A DNA stretch of 64,000 nucleotides from an uncultured Lachnospiraceae bacterium (GCA_947178125.1 CAMWXB010000001.1:1-64000), one strand, 5' to 3'. Positions 33,083 to 44,031 are shown, numbered from the stretch's first letter. Notes: generated from the letters alone by a model not told the origin. Made by a program: numbers and translations.

Positions 33083-34009
33083 TTAAAACTCTCCCAGAAA
33101 AATAACTTCTGGCTCCAGATTTACATGAAAACGTTCTTTGACTCTCTCCTGTACTTCCTCGATAACTTCCTTCACATCCGCAGCACTCGCATTGCCGATA
33201 TTGACTACAAAGCCGCAGTGCTTATCCGAGACCTGTGCATCGCCGATGCGGTATCCCCGCATTCCGGCATCCATGATCAGCTTTCCTGCAAAATATCCCT
33301 CCGGACGCTTAAACGTACTCCCCGCACTCGGATAATTTAAAGGCTGCTTACTCTGCCGTTTGGCCATCAGTTCGTCCATCTTCGCCTGAATCTCATCCTT
33401 CCGGCCCGCCTGCATCCGCAGCACCACTTCCAATACAATAAAAGGTCTGTTCTTAATAATGCTGGTGCGATAACCAAATTCCATTGTATCGTTATCCAGT
33501 ACCAGGATCCTGCCTTCCTGATCCATCACTTTGACCGACTCCGTAATCTGCTTCATCTCGCCATCATATGCGCCCGCATTCATGACCACTCCCCCGCCGA
33601 TGCTTCCGGGAATCCCTGCAGCGAACTCCATACCGGAAAGTTCTGCATCTCTCGCAACAGCAGCAGTCTTGGATAAAAGAGCCCCCGCCTGCACATAAAT
33701 ATGGTCTCCCTCTACCGTGATGCGGTTCATTCCCTCGCCAAGCTTAATGACAATGCCCCGGTAGCCCTTATCGCCGACCAGCAGATTGCTTCCGTTTCCG
33801 AGAATAAAATAATCCTGCTCTATCTGGTTCAGATAGGGAACGAGTTTCAATAACTCTTCTTCCCGCTCTATCAGGACCATACATTCCGCTGCACCACCCA
33901 CTCTGAAAGTCGTATGCCTGCTCATGGGTTCGTCAAAAAGCATCCTCTCTTTTGGAATGATATTTTCAATATAACCATACATACCTGTATTCAAACTCAA
34001 TTTTCGCAC
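33083..34009 (-). CDS. murB: UDP-N-acetylenolpyruvoylglucosamine reductase
   Basis: MSRHTTFRVGGAA; GSNLLVGDKGYRG; GIPGSIGGGVVMNAGAY; PSAGSTFKRP. Confidence 0.98.
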   Translation of the reverse strand: MRKLSLNTGMYGYIENIIPKERMLFDEPMSRHTTFRVGGAAECMVLIEREEELLKLVPYLNQIEQDYFILGNGSNLLVGDKGYRGIVIKLGEGMNRITVEGDHIYVQAGALLSKTAAVARDAELSGMEFAAGIPGSIGGGVVMNAGAYDGEMKQITESVKVMDQEGRILVLDNDTMEFGYRTSIIKNRPFIVLEVVLRMQAGRKDEIQAKMDELMAKRQSKQPLNYPSAGSTFKRPEGYFAGKLIMDAGMRGYRIGDAQVSDKHCGFVVNIGNASAADVKEVIEEVQERVKERFHVNLEPEVIFLGEF

Positions 34010-34058
34010 CGTCTCATTTCTTAAATATATGATGTCTGTTTCATTATATGCCGTTTTT

Positions 34059-35000
34059 TCAATCTAATACCATTTTCGCAGCACCATATATTCCTGCGTC
34101 ATTTCCCAGTGTTGCCAGTGCAAAAACCGTATCCTTACATCCCTGGAATACTGTTTTTTCAAAAGGCGGCTTAATGTAATCGAACAGTACCTCCCCTGCC
34201 TTTGAAACGCCTCCGCCGATCACAAAGATTTCCGGATTGATAATGCCCGCAATAACGCCAAGTCCTTTACCCAAATATTCACCGAATTTCCGGGCAACTT
34301 CGATTGCCAGTTCATCCCCCGCCTTTACCGCATCAAAAACCGTTTTGGCAGAAACTTCACCATTTCTTAAAACACTGTCCCTATCGCTTGCCTGCAGGGC
34401 TCTGTTCGCCAGCCTTGTAATACCTGTCGCGGAAGCATATTCTTCCAGACAGCCGAAATTACCACAACCGCAGCTTTCCGTTTCATGGTCCTCCACATGG
34501 ATATGTCCGATTTCTCCGCCTGCTCCGGTCGAACCGGTCATGATTTCTCCATTGATGATAATGCCGCCGCCGACACCGGTTCCCAAAGTAACAGCGACCA
34601 GATTTTGATATCCCTGTCCGCCGCCTTTCCACATTTCTCCGAGCGCGGCTACGTTGGCATCATTACCGCCTTCTACACGCATTCCATGAAGCAGTCCGGT
34701 CAGTTCCTTCTTCAAATCGAATTGTCCCCATCCAAGGTTAACAGCCTTGTGCACGATACCGTTTCCGTCCACCGGCCCCGGCACGCCTACTCCTACACCC
34801 GCCACCTCTTCTGCTGCAATTTTTTTCTCTTCCATCTTCGCCTGAATACTCTCCGCAATATCGGGCAAAATCTTCTTCCCGCCATCCTCTGTCCTGGTCG
34901 GTATTTCCCATTTATCAATTACATTGCCGTCCGCATCGAACAGTCCCATTTTCACCGTAGTACCGCCTACATCCACACCAAACACATAATTCGTCATCAT
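34059..35000 (-). CDS. glcK: ROK family glucokinase
   Basis: FGVDVGGTTVKMGLFD; GGEIGHIHVEDHETESCGCGNFGCLEEYAS. Confidence 0.95.
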   Translation of the reverse strand: MMTNYVFGVDVGGTTVKMGLFDADGNVIDKWEIPTRTEDGGKKILPDIAESIQAKMEEKKIAAEEVAGVGVGVPGPVDGNGIVHKAVNLGWGQFDLKKELTGLLHGMRVEGGNDANVAALGEMWKGGGQGYQNLVAVTLGTGVGGGIIINGEIMTGSTGAGGEIGHIHVEDHETESCGCGNFGCLEEYASATGITRLANRALQASDRDSVLRNGEVSAKTVFDAVKAGDELAIEVARKFGEYLGKGLGVIAGIINPEIFVIGGGVSKAGEVLFDYIKPPFEKTVFQGCKDTVFALATLGNDAGIYGAAKMVLD

Positions 35001-35069
35001 TCCGCTTTCCTTTCTCTCACTATTCTTACATACTCCTATATCATATCCATCATAACCCCCGGGAGAATG

Positions 35070-35176
35070 CCGCTTTTTAGGCATTTTCCAGCGTGAGAAA
35101 GACTTGCTTCACAAGTCGTAGAACTTCTTAGCGAAACAGTCTTTGCTGTGAGCCTTAGAACTTCTCTTCACACTAA
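35070..35176 (-). repeat. Family-1 structured intergenic element, copy B
   Basis: GAGAATGCC arm, AGCGTGAGAA/TCTTCACACT outer arms, GACTTG/CAAGTC hairpin, AGAACTTCT repeats. Confidence 0.8.
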
Positions 35177-35180
35177 TAAT

Positions 35181-35257
35181 CATGCCTTTCCCACAACCTG
35201 CGATATTTGCGCCGCAGGCACAAATTCGCGATTGAAAAATCTCTGATTTTTCAATCT
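35181..35257 (-). repeat. Family-2 leader repeat (full copy)
   Basis: minus strand ATTGAAAAATCAGAGATTTTTCAATCGCGAATTTGTGCCTGCGGCGCAAATATCGCAGGTTGTGGGAAAGGCATG. Confidence 0.85.
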
Positions 35258-36191
35258 AGTCTTCTTCCCGTTTCTGCGCAAGAGATTTCTGTACGCGCTG
35301 GTACAGTTCCTGTGCCGCATTATAGCCCATCTTTTTCTGACGGTGATTGACTGCCGCAGATTCACAGATGATCGCCAGGTTACGGCCCGGTCTGATCGGA
35401 ATATTATGACAGACTACTTTATTGCCAAGATATTCTATATACTCTTCTTCCATTCCAAGACGGTCATATTCTCTATCTTTATCCCAATCTTCAAGATGAA
35501 TCACAAGGTCAATATTCTGCGTATCTCTGACACAGGATGCTCCGAAAAGCGCCTTGACATCGACAATACCGATACCGCGCAGTTCGATAAAATGCTTCGT
35601 AATATTCGGTGCAGTACCGATCAGCGTATCGGCGCTGACTCTTCTTATTTCCACCACATCATCCGTCACAAGACGATGCCCCCTTTTGATCAGTTCAAGC
35701 GCCGCCTCCGATTTACCGATACCGCTTTCACCGGTGATCAATACGCCTTCACCGTAAACATCTACCAATACGCCGTGGATGGAGATACAGGGTGCAAGCT
35801 GTACATTCAGCCATCTGATGATTTCGGCCATACATGCGGAAGTAGCTTTATTGCTCATCAGAAGCGGTACGCCATATTTAATGGCAGTCTCCCGGAACAG
35901 TTCATTCGGATGCAGCTCTCTACAGAAAACAATGCCGGGAATCGGATTATTCAGCAATTTCTCATATACTTCTATCTGCTTTTCTTCCTCCAGACCATTC
36001 ATATAGGAATATTCCACAAATCCGACCACCTGTAAACGCGTTGCCTCGAAATGTTCAAAATATCCCGCAAGCTGCAATGCCGGACGGTTAATATCCGGCT
36101 GCGTTATTTTAATCTTGGAAATATCGATTTCCGGTGTCAAATTCTCCCATTTCCATTTCTCAATTACCTTCGTCAGACTGATACTTGCCAT
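35256..36191 (-). CDS. hprK: HPr kinase/phosphorylase
   Basis: GESGIGKSEAALELIKRGHRLVTDD Walker A; HprK signature region. Confidence 0.97.
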   Translation of the reverse strand: MASISLTKVIEKWKWENLTPEIDISKIKITQPDINRPALQLAGYFEHFEATRLQVVGFVEYSYMNGLEEEKQIEVYEKLLNNPIPGIVFCRELHPNELFRETAIKYGVPLLMSNKATSACMAEIIRWLNVQLAPCISIHGVLVDVYGEGVLITGESGIGKSEAALELIKRGHRLVTDDVVEIRRVSADTLIGTAPNITKHFIELRGIGIVDVKALFGASCVRDTQNIDLVIHLEDWDKDREYDRLGMEEEYIEYLGNKVVCHNIPIRPGRNLAIICESAAVNHRQKKMGYNAAQELYQRVQKSLAQKREED

Positions 36192-36341
36192 AACCCCTCT
36201 CCTTTATCCACACGTTTCTATCAATCATCTACTATATCTGCAAGAATTACTTTGTAATTCTCGCGACGCAAGCCTGACGGCTTGCGTGACGCTGGTTGCT
36301 AAACCTGCGTCTATTGTACCATACCAACGCCCTAATGGCAA

Positions 36342-38210
36342 TCAATCCACTGCCTTGTGAAAAAAATCATAAATCTGTTCAGCGATATGTTCCGGTATTT
36401 CAGGGACTTCGCATAACCGCGCCGTTTCGGCATTTTTAATCTCCTCGATGGATTTAAAGTGCCGCATCAGCGCTTTTCTGCGCGTCGGACCGACACCCGG
36501 TATATCATCCAGGACGGATTTGACCTGCGCTTTGGATCGCAGCGAACGATGATATTCAATCGCAAAACGATGTGCCTCATCCTGGATTCTCGTGATCAGC
36601 TTAAACCCTTCCGAATGCGTATCGATGGGAATTTCTACATTCTGGTAATATAGTCCCCTTGTCCTGTGGTTATCGTCCTTGACCATCCCGCATACCGGGA
36701 TATCGATATGCAGTTCCTCCAATACCTGCAGCGCGATATTTACCTGCCCTTTTCCACCGTCCATCAAAAGCAGGTCAGGAAATTTTGTAAAACTGCCAAA
36801 TTCCTTGTCTATTTCTTTTCTGTCGAGTTCCGCCCGCTCTTCCATGCCGTGCACAAACCGTCTTGTAAGCACCTCTTTCATGCAGGCATAGTCGTCCGGC
36901 CCGGATACTGACTGTATTTTAAATTTCCGGTAATCGCTCCGCTTTGGCTTTCCTTTTTCATAGACCACCATAGAGCCAACATTCACAAAACCACTGATAT
37001 TAGAGATATCGAAAGCCTCCATGCGATGAATGCTTTCCAGTTCAAGCAGCGCGGCGATTTCGCGGACCGCGCCGATAGTGCGCCCTTCCTCTCTTTTAAT
37101 GCGTTCCTTATCCTGGCTCAGTACAAGCTGTGCATTCTGCGCCGCAAGTTCCACCAGTTTCTCTTTATAACCTTTTCTTGGAACACGCAGATAAACTCTG
37201 CTTCCTTTCCGCGTTCCGAGCCATTTCTCCAGAATCTCAATATCTTCTATCTGTTCCTGGAGCATCAGTTCTTTTGGTATATAAGGTGTTCCCGCATAGA
37301 ACTGTTTCACAAAATCGAGTAAGATCTGCGCATTGTCGTAACCCGCCACATGCGTCATATAAAAATGCTCCCGCCCAATCAGTTTTCCGTCACGCACAAA
37401 AAAGACCTGTACCACCGCATCACTTTCATCTTTAGCGAGCGCAATGATATCCTTATCTTCACCGTCGCTGTCCGTTATCTTCTGCTTCTGTGCAACGCTC
37501 TTGACACTGTTGTACAAATCCCGATAGCGGATAGCATCTTCAAAGGCAAGCTGCTCAGAGGCGTTCTGCATCTTCTGCTCCAAATCCTTCAGAATCGGCT
37601 TATAATTCCCGTTCAAAAAATCCAAAGCCTGTTCGACGCGCTCCCTGTATTCTTCCTTCCCGATATATTCCTGACAGGGCGCGAGACACTGTTTGATATG
37701 ATAGTTCAGACAGGGCCGTTCCAGCCCGATGTCTCTCGGAAGTTTCCGATTACATGTCCGAAGCTGATACAGTTTATTCATCAGTTCTATCGTATCTTTG
37801 ACCGCAGCCGCGCTCGTATACGGGCCAAAATACTTGGAACGGTCTTTCTTCATCTCTCTGGAAAACAAAATACGCGGATATTCTTCACCGACCGTCACTT
37901 TAATATAAGGATAGGTCTTATCATCCTTTAACATCGTATTGTATTTCGGGCTGTGCTCTTTGATCAGATTATTCTCCAGCACGAGCGCTTCTAACTCCGA
38001 ATCCGTTACAATATACTCAAACCGGGCGATCTGTTCCACCATTTTGTCAATCTGCGGGCCGCGTCCGACAATCTTCCGGAAATAAGAGCGCACACGGTTA
38101 TGCAGATTGACCGCTTTCCCAACATAGATGATCGCGTCATCCGCATCGTGCATAATATAGACTCCCGGACTATTCGGGAGTTTCTTCAGTTCTTCCGCTA
38201 TATCAAACAT
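36342..38210 (-). CDS. uvrC: Excinuclease ABC subunit C
   Basis: GIY-YIG N-terminus ([19 protein letters not shown]), UVR motif, HhH C-terminus. Confidence 0.98.
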   Translation of the reverse strand: MFDIAEELKKLPNSPGVYIMHDADDAIIYVGKAVNLHNRVRSYFRKIVGRGPQIDKMVEQIARFEYIVTDSELEALVLENNLIKEHSPKYNTMLKDDKTYPYIKVTVGEEYPRILFSREMKKDRSKYFGPYTSAAAVKDTIELMNKLYQLRTCNRKLPRDIGLERPCLNYHIKQCLAPCQEYIGKEEYRERVEQALDFLNGNYKPILKDLEQKMQNASEQLAFEDAIRYRDLYNSVKSVAQKQKITDSDGEDKDIIALAKDESDAVVQVFFVRDGKLIGREHFYMTHVAGYDNAQILLDFVKQFYAGTPYIPKELMLQEQIEDIEILEKWLGTRKGSRVYLRVPRKGYKEKLVELAAQNAQLVLSQDKERIKREEGRTIGAVREIAALLELESIHRMEAFDISNISGFVNVGSMVVYEKGKPKRSDYRKFKIQSVSGPDDYACMKEVLTRRFVHGMEERAELDRKEIDKEFGSFTKFPDLLLMDGGKGQVNIALQVLEELHIDIPVCGMVKDDNHRTRGLYYQNVEIPIDTHSEGFKLITRIQDEAHRFAIEYHRSLRSKAQVKSVLDDIPGVGPTRRKALMRHFKSIEEIKNAETARLCEVPEIPEHIAEQIYDFFHKAVD

Positions 38211-38303
38211 ATCTTTCTCCACTCCGCGGGTGCGTCTGCCCGCCTCATTACACACGGAAATAAGGCAAAGCCCTTTTTCTGTTTCCAGGCTTTGCCTTTG
38301 TTA

Positions 38304-40874
38304 TTACTGCTGCTGTTCATTTTCTGTGCCGCCTGCCGCTGCACCGTTCTGCCTCTCCGCCGCTTCCGGCTGCCAGAACTGCTGTGCCTGCTCTATTGGC
38401 GGCTGCTGATACTGCTGCGTCTGTTCTGTCGATGACTGCTTGTACTGCTGCGTCTGTTCTGTCGGCGGCTGCACGATCTGCCCTGTCTTCTCCGCCAACG
38501 CCTGTGAAAAGTCTGCTCCCGGCATGGGATTCGGATTCAGGCTGGAATGAGAGAAAAGTCCCACATTCGTGCCATCCGCCCGCGCGCTCTCCTGATAATA
38601 GCCCGATGGAATCCCCTGATTCCCCGGGGCGCTCCAGCCTGTTTGCCCGTTTGGGTTTACCGGTGCCGTCCAGCCTGCGGAGCCATTCTGGTTCGCCGGT
38701 GCATTCTGTCCTGTCGGGCCGTTCGGGTTCGCCGATGCATTCTGTCCTGTCGAGCCGTTCGGGTTCGCCGGTGCATTCTGTCCTGTCGGGCTGTTCGGGT
38801 TCACTGGTGCATTCTGCCCTGTCGAGCCGTCTGGGTCTACGGGCATATTGGGATTCGCCGGCGTATTTTGTGTTTCCGCCTTCTTCGCCGCTTCTTTTTT
38901 GTTCTTTTCTTCTTCCTCCGGCTCGGGTTCCGGTATTCCCTTTTCCTTCCGGTAAATCTTCATAAATTCTTTACCGGTGATCGTCTCTTTTTCAATCAGG
39001 TAATCAGCCAGCTTATCCATAATCTCACGGTTGGCCTTCAAAAGCTTCTTCGCCTGTTTATAACTGTCATGCAGCATCTTCATGACTTCCGAATCAATAT
39101 CCGCCGCCGTCACATCCGAACAGGTGAGCGATGCGCCGCCGTCAAGATACTGGCTCTCTACGGTCGCAAGGCCCATCAGGCCGAATTTCTTGCTCATACC
39201 AAATCTTGTTACCATGTTGCGGGCAAGATTCGTCGCCTGCTCAATATCATTCGCCGCTCCCGTCGTCACCGTATCGAATACGATTTCTTCCGCCGCACGG
39301 CCTCCGAGAAGTCCTACCAGTCTGTCACGCAGCTCCGCCTCGGTATCCAGATACTTCTCTTCCTCCGGGACATGCATAACATAACCGAGCGCCCCCATCG
39401 TCCTGGGTACGATCGTAATCTTCTGTACCGGCTCCGAATTTTTCTGCAGCGCGCTGACAAGCGCATGGCCGACCTCATGATAAGAAACAATCTTACGTTC
39501 CTCTTTGCTCATGATCCGGTCTTTCTTTTCTTTTCCTACCAACACCTGTTCTACCGCGTCGAACAAATCTTTTTGGCTGACAAATTCTCTTCCCATTTTG
39601 ACCGCATTGATAGCGGCCTCGTTGATCATATTGGCAAGATCGGAACCGACTGCACCGGATGTCGCGAGCGCGATTTCATCCAAATCGACCGTTTCATCCA
39701 TGAGAACATCCTTCGCATGGACTTTCAAAATTTCAACACGGCCTTTTAAATCCGGCTTGTCTACAATAATTCTTCTATCAAAACGGCCCGGACGCAGCAA
39801 TGCCTTATCCAGAATTTCCGGCCGGTTCGTCGCAGCCAGAATAATAATGCCGTTCTTACCGTCGAAACCATCCATTTCGGAAAGCAGCTGGTTCAGCGTC
39901 TGCTCCCGCTCTTCATTTCCGCCGCCGTACTTGGAATCACGGCTTCTTCCGATGGCATCAATTTCATCGATGAACACGATACAGGGCGCGTTTTTTTCCG
40001 CTTCTTTGAACAGGTCGCGGACACGGGAAGCGCCGACACCGACATATAATTCAATAAAATCCGAACCGGACAATGAGAAAAAGGGAACATGAGCCTCTCC
40101 TGCCACCGCTTTTGCCAACAGTGTCTTACCGGTTCCAGGCGGCCCCACCAGCAACGCCCCTTTCGGCAGTCTCGCGCCTATTTTGGAATATTTCCCCGGA
40201 TTGTGCAGGAAATCCACCACCTCTACAAGAGATTCTTTGGCTTCATCCTCGCCTGCCACATCCTGGAACGTAATCCCCGTTTCCTTCTGCACATAAACTT
40301 TGGCATTGCTCTTTCCAACGCCCATCGGGCCGCCCTTTCCCATTTTCCGGAATAAAAGGCTCAGAAGGCCCCACATGAGCAGAATCGGCAGGATATAGTA
40401 TACCAGCACCGTAATAATGATACTGGAACTGTCTGCAACCTGCTTCTTTGAAACAATATTGTGTTCCAAAAGCCTTGCGGCGAGCGTATCGTCATCTTCC
40501 ATCTTTCCTGTATAGTAGGTCGTACCGCTCCCGTACAGGTACAGAAACGGATTATTATTTTCAGCCTGCCTGGGCTGGATAGTGATTCGGTCGGAATCCA
40601 CTACAACGCTTTCAATCTCATTTTTCTCTATCATTTCGATGAACTCGTTATAACTGATTTCCTGATTGGTCGAGCCAGTCATAAATTTCATGAACATGCT
40701 GATGCTGAACAAAGTGATCAATGCCGCAATGGCCAGAATGATCAGACTCTGCTTTTTAGGGTCTCCCCCGCTGCCCCCCGGTTCTCCCGGACCGCCTTTG
40801 TTATCCTGTCCTCTATTCTGGTTATTGCCGCCGTTATTAAAATTACCGTCGTACTGGTTAAGATTTTGGTCCAT
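38304..40874 (-). CDS. ftsH: ATP-dependent zinc metalloprotease FtsH with repeat-rich C-terminal extension
   Basis: GPPGTGKTLLAKAVAGEA, SRH, HEVGHAL; C-terminus with NPNGSTGQNAPA repeats. Confidence 0.97.
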   Translation of the reverse strand: MDQNLNQYDGNFNNGGNNQNRGQDNKGGPGEPGGSGGDPKKQSLIILAIAALITLFSISMFMKFMTGSTNQEISYNEFIEMIEKNEIESVVVDSDRITIQPRQAENNNPFLYLYGSGTTYYTGKMEDDDTLAARLLEHNIVSKKQVADSSSIIITVLVYYILPILLMWGLLSLLFRKMGKGGPMGVGKSNAKVYVQKETGITFQDVAGEDEAKESLVEVVDFLHNPGKYSKIGARLPKGALLVGPPGTGKTLLAKAVAGEAHVPFFSLSGSDFIELYVGVGASRVRDLFKEAEKNAPCIVFIDEIDAIGRSRDSKYGGGNEEREQTLNQLLSEMDGFDGKNGIIILAATNRPEILDKALLRPGRFDRRIIVDKPDLKGRVEILKVHAKDVLMDETVDLDEIALATSGAVGSDLANMINEAAINAVKMGREFVSQKDLFDAVEQVLVGKEKKDRIMSKEERKIVSYHEVGHALVSALQKNSEPVQKITIVPRTMGALGYVMHVPEEEKYLDTEAELRDRLVGLLGGRAAEEIVFDTVTTGAANDIEQATNLARNMVTRFGMSKKFGLMGLATVESQYLDGGASLTCSDVTAADIDSEVMKMLHDSYKQAKKLLKANREIMDKLADYLIEKETITGKEFMKIYRKEKGIPEPEPEEEEKNKKEAAKKAETQNTPANPNMPVDPDGSTGQNAPVNPNSPTGQNAPANPNGSTGQNASANPNGPTGQNAPANQNGSAGWTAPVNPNGQTGWSAPGNQGIPSGYYQESARADGTNVGLFSHSSLNPNPMPGADFSQALAEKTGQIVQPPTEQTQQYKQSSTEQTQQYQQPPIEQAQQFWQPEAAERQNGAAAGGTENEQQQ
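38632..38850 (-). repeat. 36-bp coding tandem repeat in the ftsH C-terminus
   Basis: 12-aa units [NP]NG[SP]TGQNAPA; DNA CCTGTCGGGCCGTTCGGGTTCGCCGATGCATTCTGT-like. Confidence 0.9.
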
Positions 40875-41184
40875 GCTATGAGGTGCCCTCACTTTCAACT
40901 TTTCATCTATCGAGATATTTTTATCTATCCTTATTATATGGAACACTTTTTTATAAATCAATAAGGGAATTATGAATTTATGAACACAAGTATTAAAGAT
41001 TTCTAAAGTTTTTTCACAAAATTTACTTTTATGGTAGATTTTTTACATATCTCCATTGTATAATAGACTGAAAGAAATTTGTTTTACAAATTTCTTTCAC
41101 CCCAAAGAATCGCTTATAGCGATTCTTCGTAGTTTAGACAAATTTTATACAATATCGATCACACAACATAAAAGAAAGAAGACA

Positions 41185-41261
41185 GATTGAAAAATCCGTA
41201 ATCTTTCAATCGCGATCTGCGTCGGCAGCGCAGGTATCGCAGGCTAAGAGAAAGGCATAGG
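41185..41261 (+). repeat. Family-2 leader repeat (pyrG copy)
   Basis: GATTGAAAAATCCGTAATCTTTCAATCGCGATCTGCGTCGGCAGCGCAGGTATCGCAGGCTAAGAGAAAGGCATAGG directly before pyrG. Confidence 0.8.
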
Positions 41262-41268
41262 TATTCAT

Positions 41269-42876
41269 ATGGCTGTTAAATATGTATTCGTAACCGGCGG
41301 TGTCGTTTCCGGGTTGGGAAAAGGAATTACCGCCGCTTCTTTAGGCAGATTATTAAAAGCACGCGGTTATAAAGTGACCATGCAGAAATTTGACCCTTAT
41401 ATCAATATCGATCCGGGTACGATGAATCCAATTCAGCACGGTGAAGTCTTTGTTACGGAGGACGGCACGGAAACCGATTTGGATCTCGGACATTACGAAC
41501 GGTTCATTGATGAAAATCTGGATAAAAATTCCAACGTTACAACGGGTAAAGTATACTGGTCCGTTCTTCAGAAAGAGCGCCGTGGTGATTATGGCGGTGG
41601 AACCGTTCAGGTCATCCCGCATATCACCAATGAGATCAAGAGCCGTTTTTACCGGAATTTTACGGATGAGGAGACAAGAATTGCCATCATCGAAGTCGGC
41701 GGCACGGTCGGCGATATCGAAAGCCAGCCATTCCTGGAGTCCATCCGTCAGTTCCAGCATGAAATCGGCAAAGAAAACGCAATCCTGATTCATGTCACCC
41801 TGATTCCATATCTGAGAGCCTCTCAGGAAATGAAGACCAAGCCGACACAGGCAAGCGTCAAGGAATTACAGGGAATGGGAATCTGGCCCGATATTATTGT
41901 ATGTCGCAGCGAATATCCGTTAGATCAGGGATTGAAAGATAAGATCGCTCTGTTCTGTAATGTTCCGAACAACCATGTATTACAAAATCTCGACGTAGAA
42001 TATTTATATGAAGCCCCTCTTGCCATGGAGAAGGAACACTTGGCTCAGGTTGCCTGTGAATGTCTGAATCTGGAATGTCCTGAACCCGACCTGACCGATT
42101 GGAAGGCCATGGTAGAATCTTTGAGAACACCTACTGACGAGATCACGATTGCGCTTGTAGGCAAATATACGCAGCTTCACGACGCCTATATCAGCGTTGT
42201 AGAAGCCCTGAAACACGGCGGCATTTCCAACCGCTGCATCGTTGACCTGAAATGGGTTGATTCCGAAACCGTTACGGCGGACAATGTCGCAGAACAATTG
42301 GGAGATGTCAACGGCATTCTTGTTCCCGGCGGCTTTGGTGACAGAGGCATCGACGGAATGCTCCATGCCATCCGCTATGCACGGGAGAATAAAGTCCCCT
42401 ATCTGGGGCTCTGCCTCGGCATGCAGTTGTCCATTGTGGAATTTGCGAGAAATGTTGTCGGCTATAACGATGCCCACAGCATCGAATTGAATCCTTCCAC
42501 AACACATCCTGTTATCGCACTGATGCCTGACCAGAGCGACGTGGAAGATATCGGCGGCACTTTGCGTCTCGGCTCTTATCCATGCGTTTTGGACAAAAAT
42601 TCGAAAGCATTCCAGTTATACGGGGAAGAGACGATACATGAAAGGCATAGACACCGTTATGAAGTCAATAACGACTACCGCACCGTTTTAACGGAGCACG
42701 GCATGAAATTATCCGGTCTTTCACCGGACGGCCGCATCGTTGAAATGTGTGAGCTGCCTGAGCATCCATTCTTCGTTGCGACACAGGCGCACCCGGAACT
42801 GAAATCCAGACCGAACAGGCCGCATCCTCTGTTCAGAGGCTTTATTGCCGCCTCTCTGGAACATAAAAAGAACTGA
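41269..42876 (+). CDS. pyrG: CTP synthase
   Basis: [30 protein letters not shown]; GATase domain. Confidence 0.99.
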   Translation: MAVKYVFVTGGVVSGLGKGITAASLGRLLKARGYKVTMQKFDPYINIDPGTMNPIQHGEVFVTEDGTETDLDLGHYERFIDENLDKNSNVTTGKVYWSVLQKERRGDYGGGTVQVIPHITNEIKSRFYRNFTDEETRIAIIEVGGTVGDIESQPFLESIRQFQHEIGKENAILIHVTLIPYLRASQEMKTKPTQASVKELQGMGIWPDIIVCRSEYPLDQGLKDKIALFCNVPNNHVLQNLDVEYLYEAPLAMEKEHLAQVACECLNLECPEPDLTDWKAMVESLRTPTDEITIALVGKYTQLHDAYISVVEALKHGGISNRCIVDLKWVDSETVTADNVAEQLGDVNGILVPGGFGDRGIDGMLHAIRYARENKVPYLGLCLGMQLSIVEFARNVVGYNDAHSIELNPSTTHPVIALMPDQSDVEDIGGTLRLGSYPCVLDKNSKAFQLYGEETIHERHRHRYEVNNDYRTVLTEHGMKLSGLSPDGRIVEMCELPEHPFFVATQAHPELKSRPNRPHPLFRGFIAASLEHKKN

Positions 42877-42903
42877 ATCAGAATGTGTGCCTCCGTGCAC
42901 ACC

Positions 42904-42949
42904 AAAAAAACGGACACCGACGCATTTTCAGCCGTCGTGTCCGTTTTTT
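42904..42949. terminator. Bidirectional intrinsic terminator
   Basis: AAAAAAACGGACACCGACG...CCGTCGTGTCCGTTTTTT. Confidence 0.9.
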
Positions 42950-42957
42950 CCCACACT

Positions 42958-44031
42958 CTATAATGTATTGTCTACCTTAGCGCCCTTGATGTCTTCTTCC
43001 AAAAGTTTCATTTTCTGGAGCATCTCCTTGATCTCCGTCTGCACTTTGGAAGGAAGCGTTGACTGGTTGGTGGAGTAAATCTGTGCATCCTCTATCAGGT
43101 CAGCCTGCTCTCTGGCATTCTCACGCTGCTCCTTTTTGATCTCTTCCACTTCCTGATTCTCTTCCTGTCTGATCTCTATTTTTTCCTGAAGCTCTTCTTT
43201 CTCTTCTTTCCGCTCTTCGATCTTTTCTTCCTGTTCTTCTTTCTCTTCTGCTTTTTTCTCCGCTTCTTCCTTCTTCTTTTCCAGCTCTTCTTCGATATGT
43301 TCCTGCCCTTCTCCTATCATCATACTGAACGCTTCCTTGCTGGCCGCTTCCTTTATCTTCTCCGCTTCCTGCTGTGCATCCAGCATGGCATGATGTTTCA
43401 GGTTTTCGATTCTGACCGCGCGGATTGAAGCGTTTTCTCCTATGATTCCGCCTTCTGCTTTATCCAATTCAATCTGATGCACATCAATCGCATCATCAAG
43501 CGCTTTCGCCCGCTCCTGATACTCGTTGAGCTGTGCCAGCCGTTCCTGCTCTTCGGCCGTCATAACAACATTCGGGTCTTCCAACGCCTGTTTCTGTTTT
43601 TCGAGCAGTGCAGCCCTCTCATCGCTGCCTTCTTCAACGCCGTATTCTTCCATGAGCTGTGCTTTTTTCTCCTTCAGCCCCATGATAGCATCTCTTTCTT
43701 CCGATGCAATATTCTGATATTCCTGAATACTGGCCTTACTCTCATCAATGCCCATCTGAATCTTTTTATCACCTATCCAGGCATCGGTAACTACTTTCAT
43801 TGCACGTGCCTGCGCACGCTGTTTGCGCTTCAAAACGGAATCCATTTTCCCGTTCAGGTCATTCATATTGATGGAGCCGTTCTTCATGCCCTTTTTCTGA
43901 CTGCTCCCATGTCCTCTCGCTTCTCTGCGGGCCTGTGCGTTTTCATTCTGATGCACCATCAGATTATTTTTGGTTCCTGTCAACTGCATCGCCATTGTAT
44001 CAACCTCCCTGTTTTCTATTTTTGATAGCAA
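42958..44031 (-). CDS. Hypothetical coiled-coil protein, Glu/Lys-rich
   Basis: long uninterrupted ORF; central/C-terminal EEKEEQEEKIEERKEEKEELQ heptads; likely start MAMQLTGTKNN. Confidence 0.75.
   Translation of the reverse strand: MLSKIENREVDTMAMQLTGTKNNLMVHQNENAQARREARGHGSSQKKGMKNGSINMNDLNGKMDSVLKRKQRAQARAMKVVTDAWIGDKKIQMGIDESKASIQEYQNIASEERDAIMGLKEKKAQLMEEYGVEEGSDERAALLEKQKQALEDPNVVMTAEEQERLAQLNEYQERAKALDDAIDVHQIELDKAEGGIIGENASIRAVRIENLKHHAMLDAQQEAEKIKEAASKEAFSMMIGEGQEHIEEELEKKKEEAEKKAEEKEEQEEKIEERKEEKEELQEKIEIRQEENQEVEEIKKEQRENAREQADLIEDAQIYSTNQSTLPSKVQTEIKEMLQKMKLLEEDIKGAKVDNTL

Noticed and set aside
35070-35190. Small ORF MIISVKRSSKAHSKDCFAKKFYDL within the composite element
   Set aside because: Start is only 1 nt after the SD-like sequence and the ORF is made of the structured repeat; no evidence of translation.
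38632-38850. Regular 36-bp spaced repeats resembling a CRISPR array
   Set aside because: They are in frame inside ftsH and encode a 12-aa repeat; units are contiguous with no unique spacers.
38547-39749. 400-aa plus-strand ORF antisense to ftsH
   Set aside because: Arg/His/Ile-rich shadow ORF of repeat-containing ftsH; no plausible domain or RBS.
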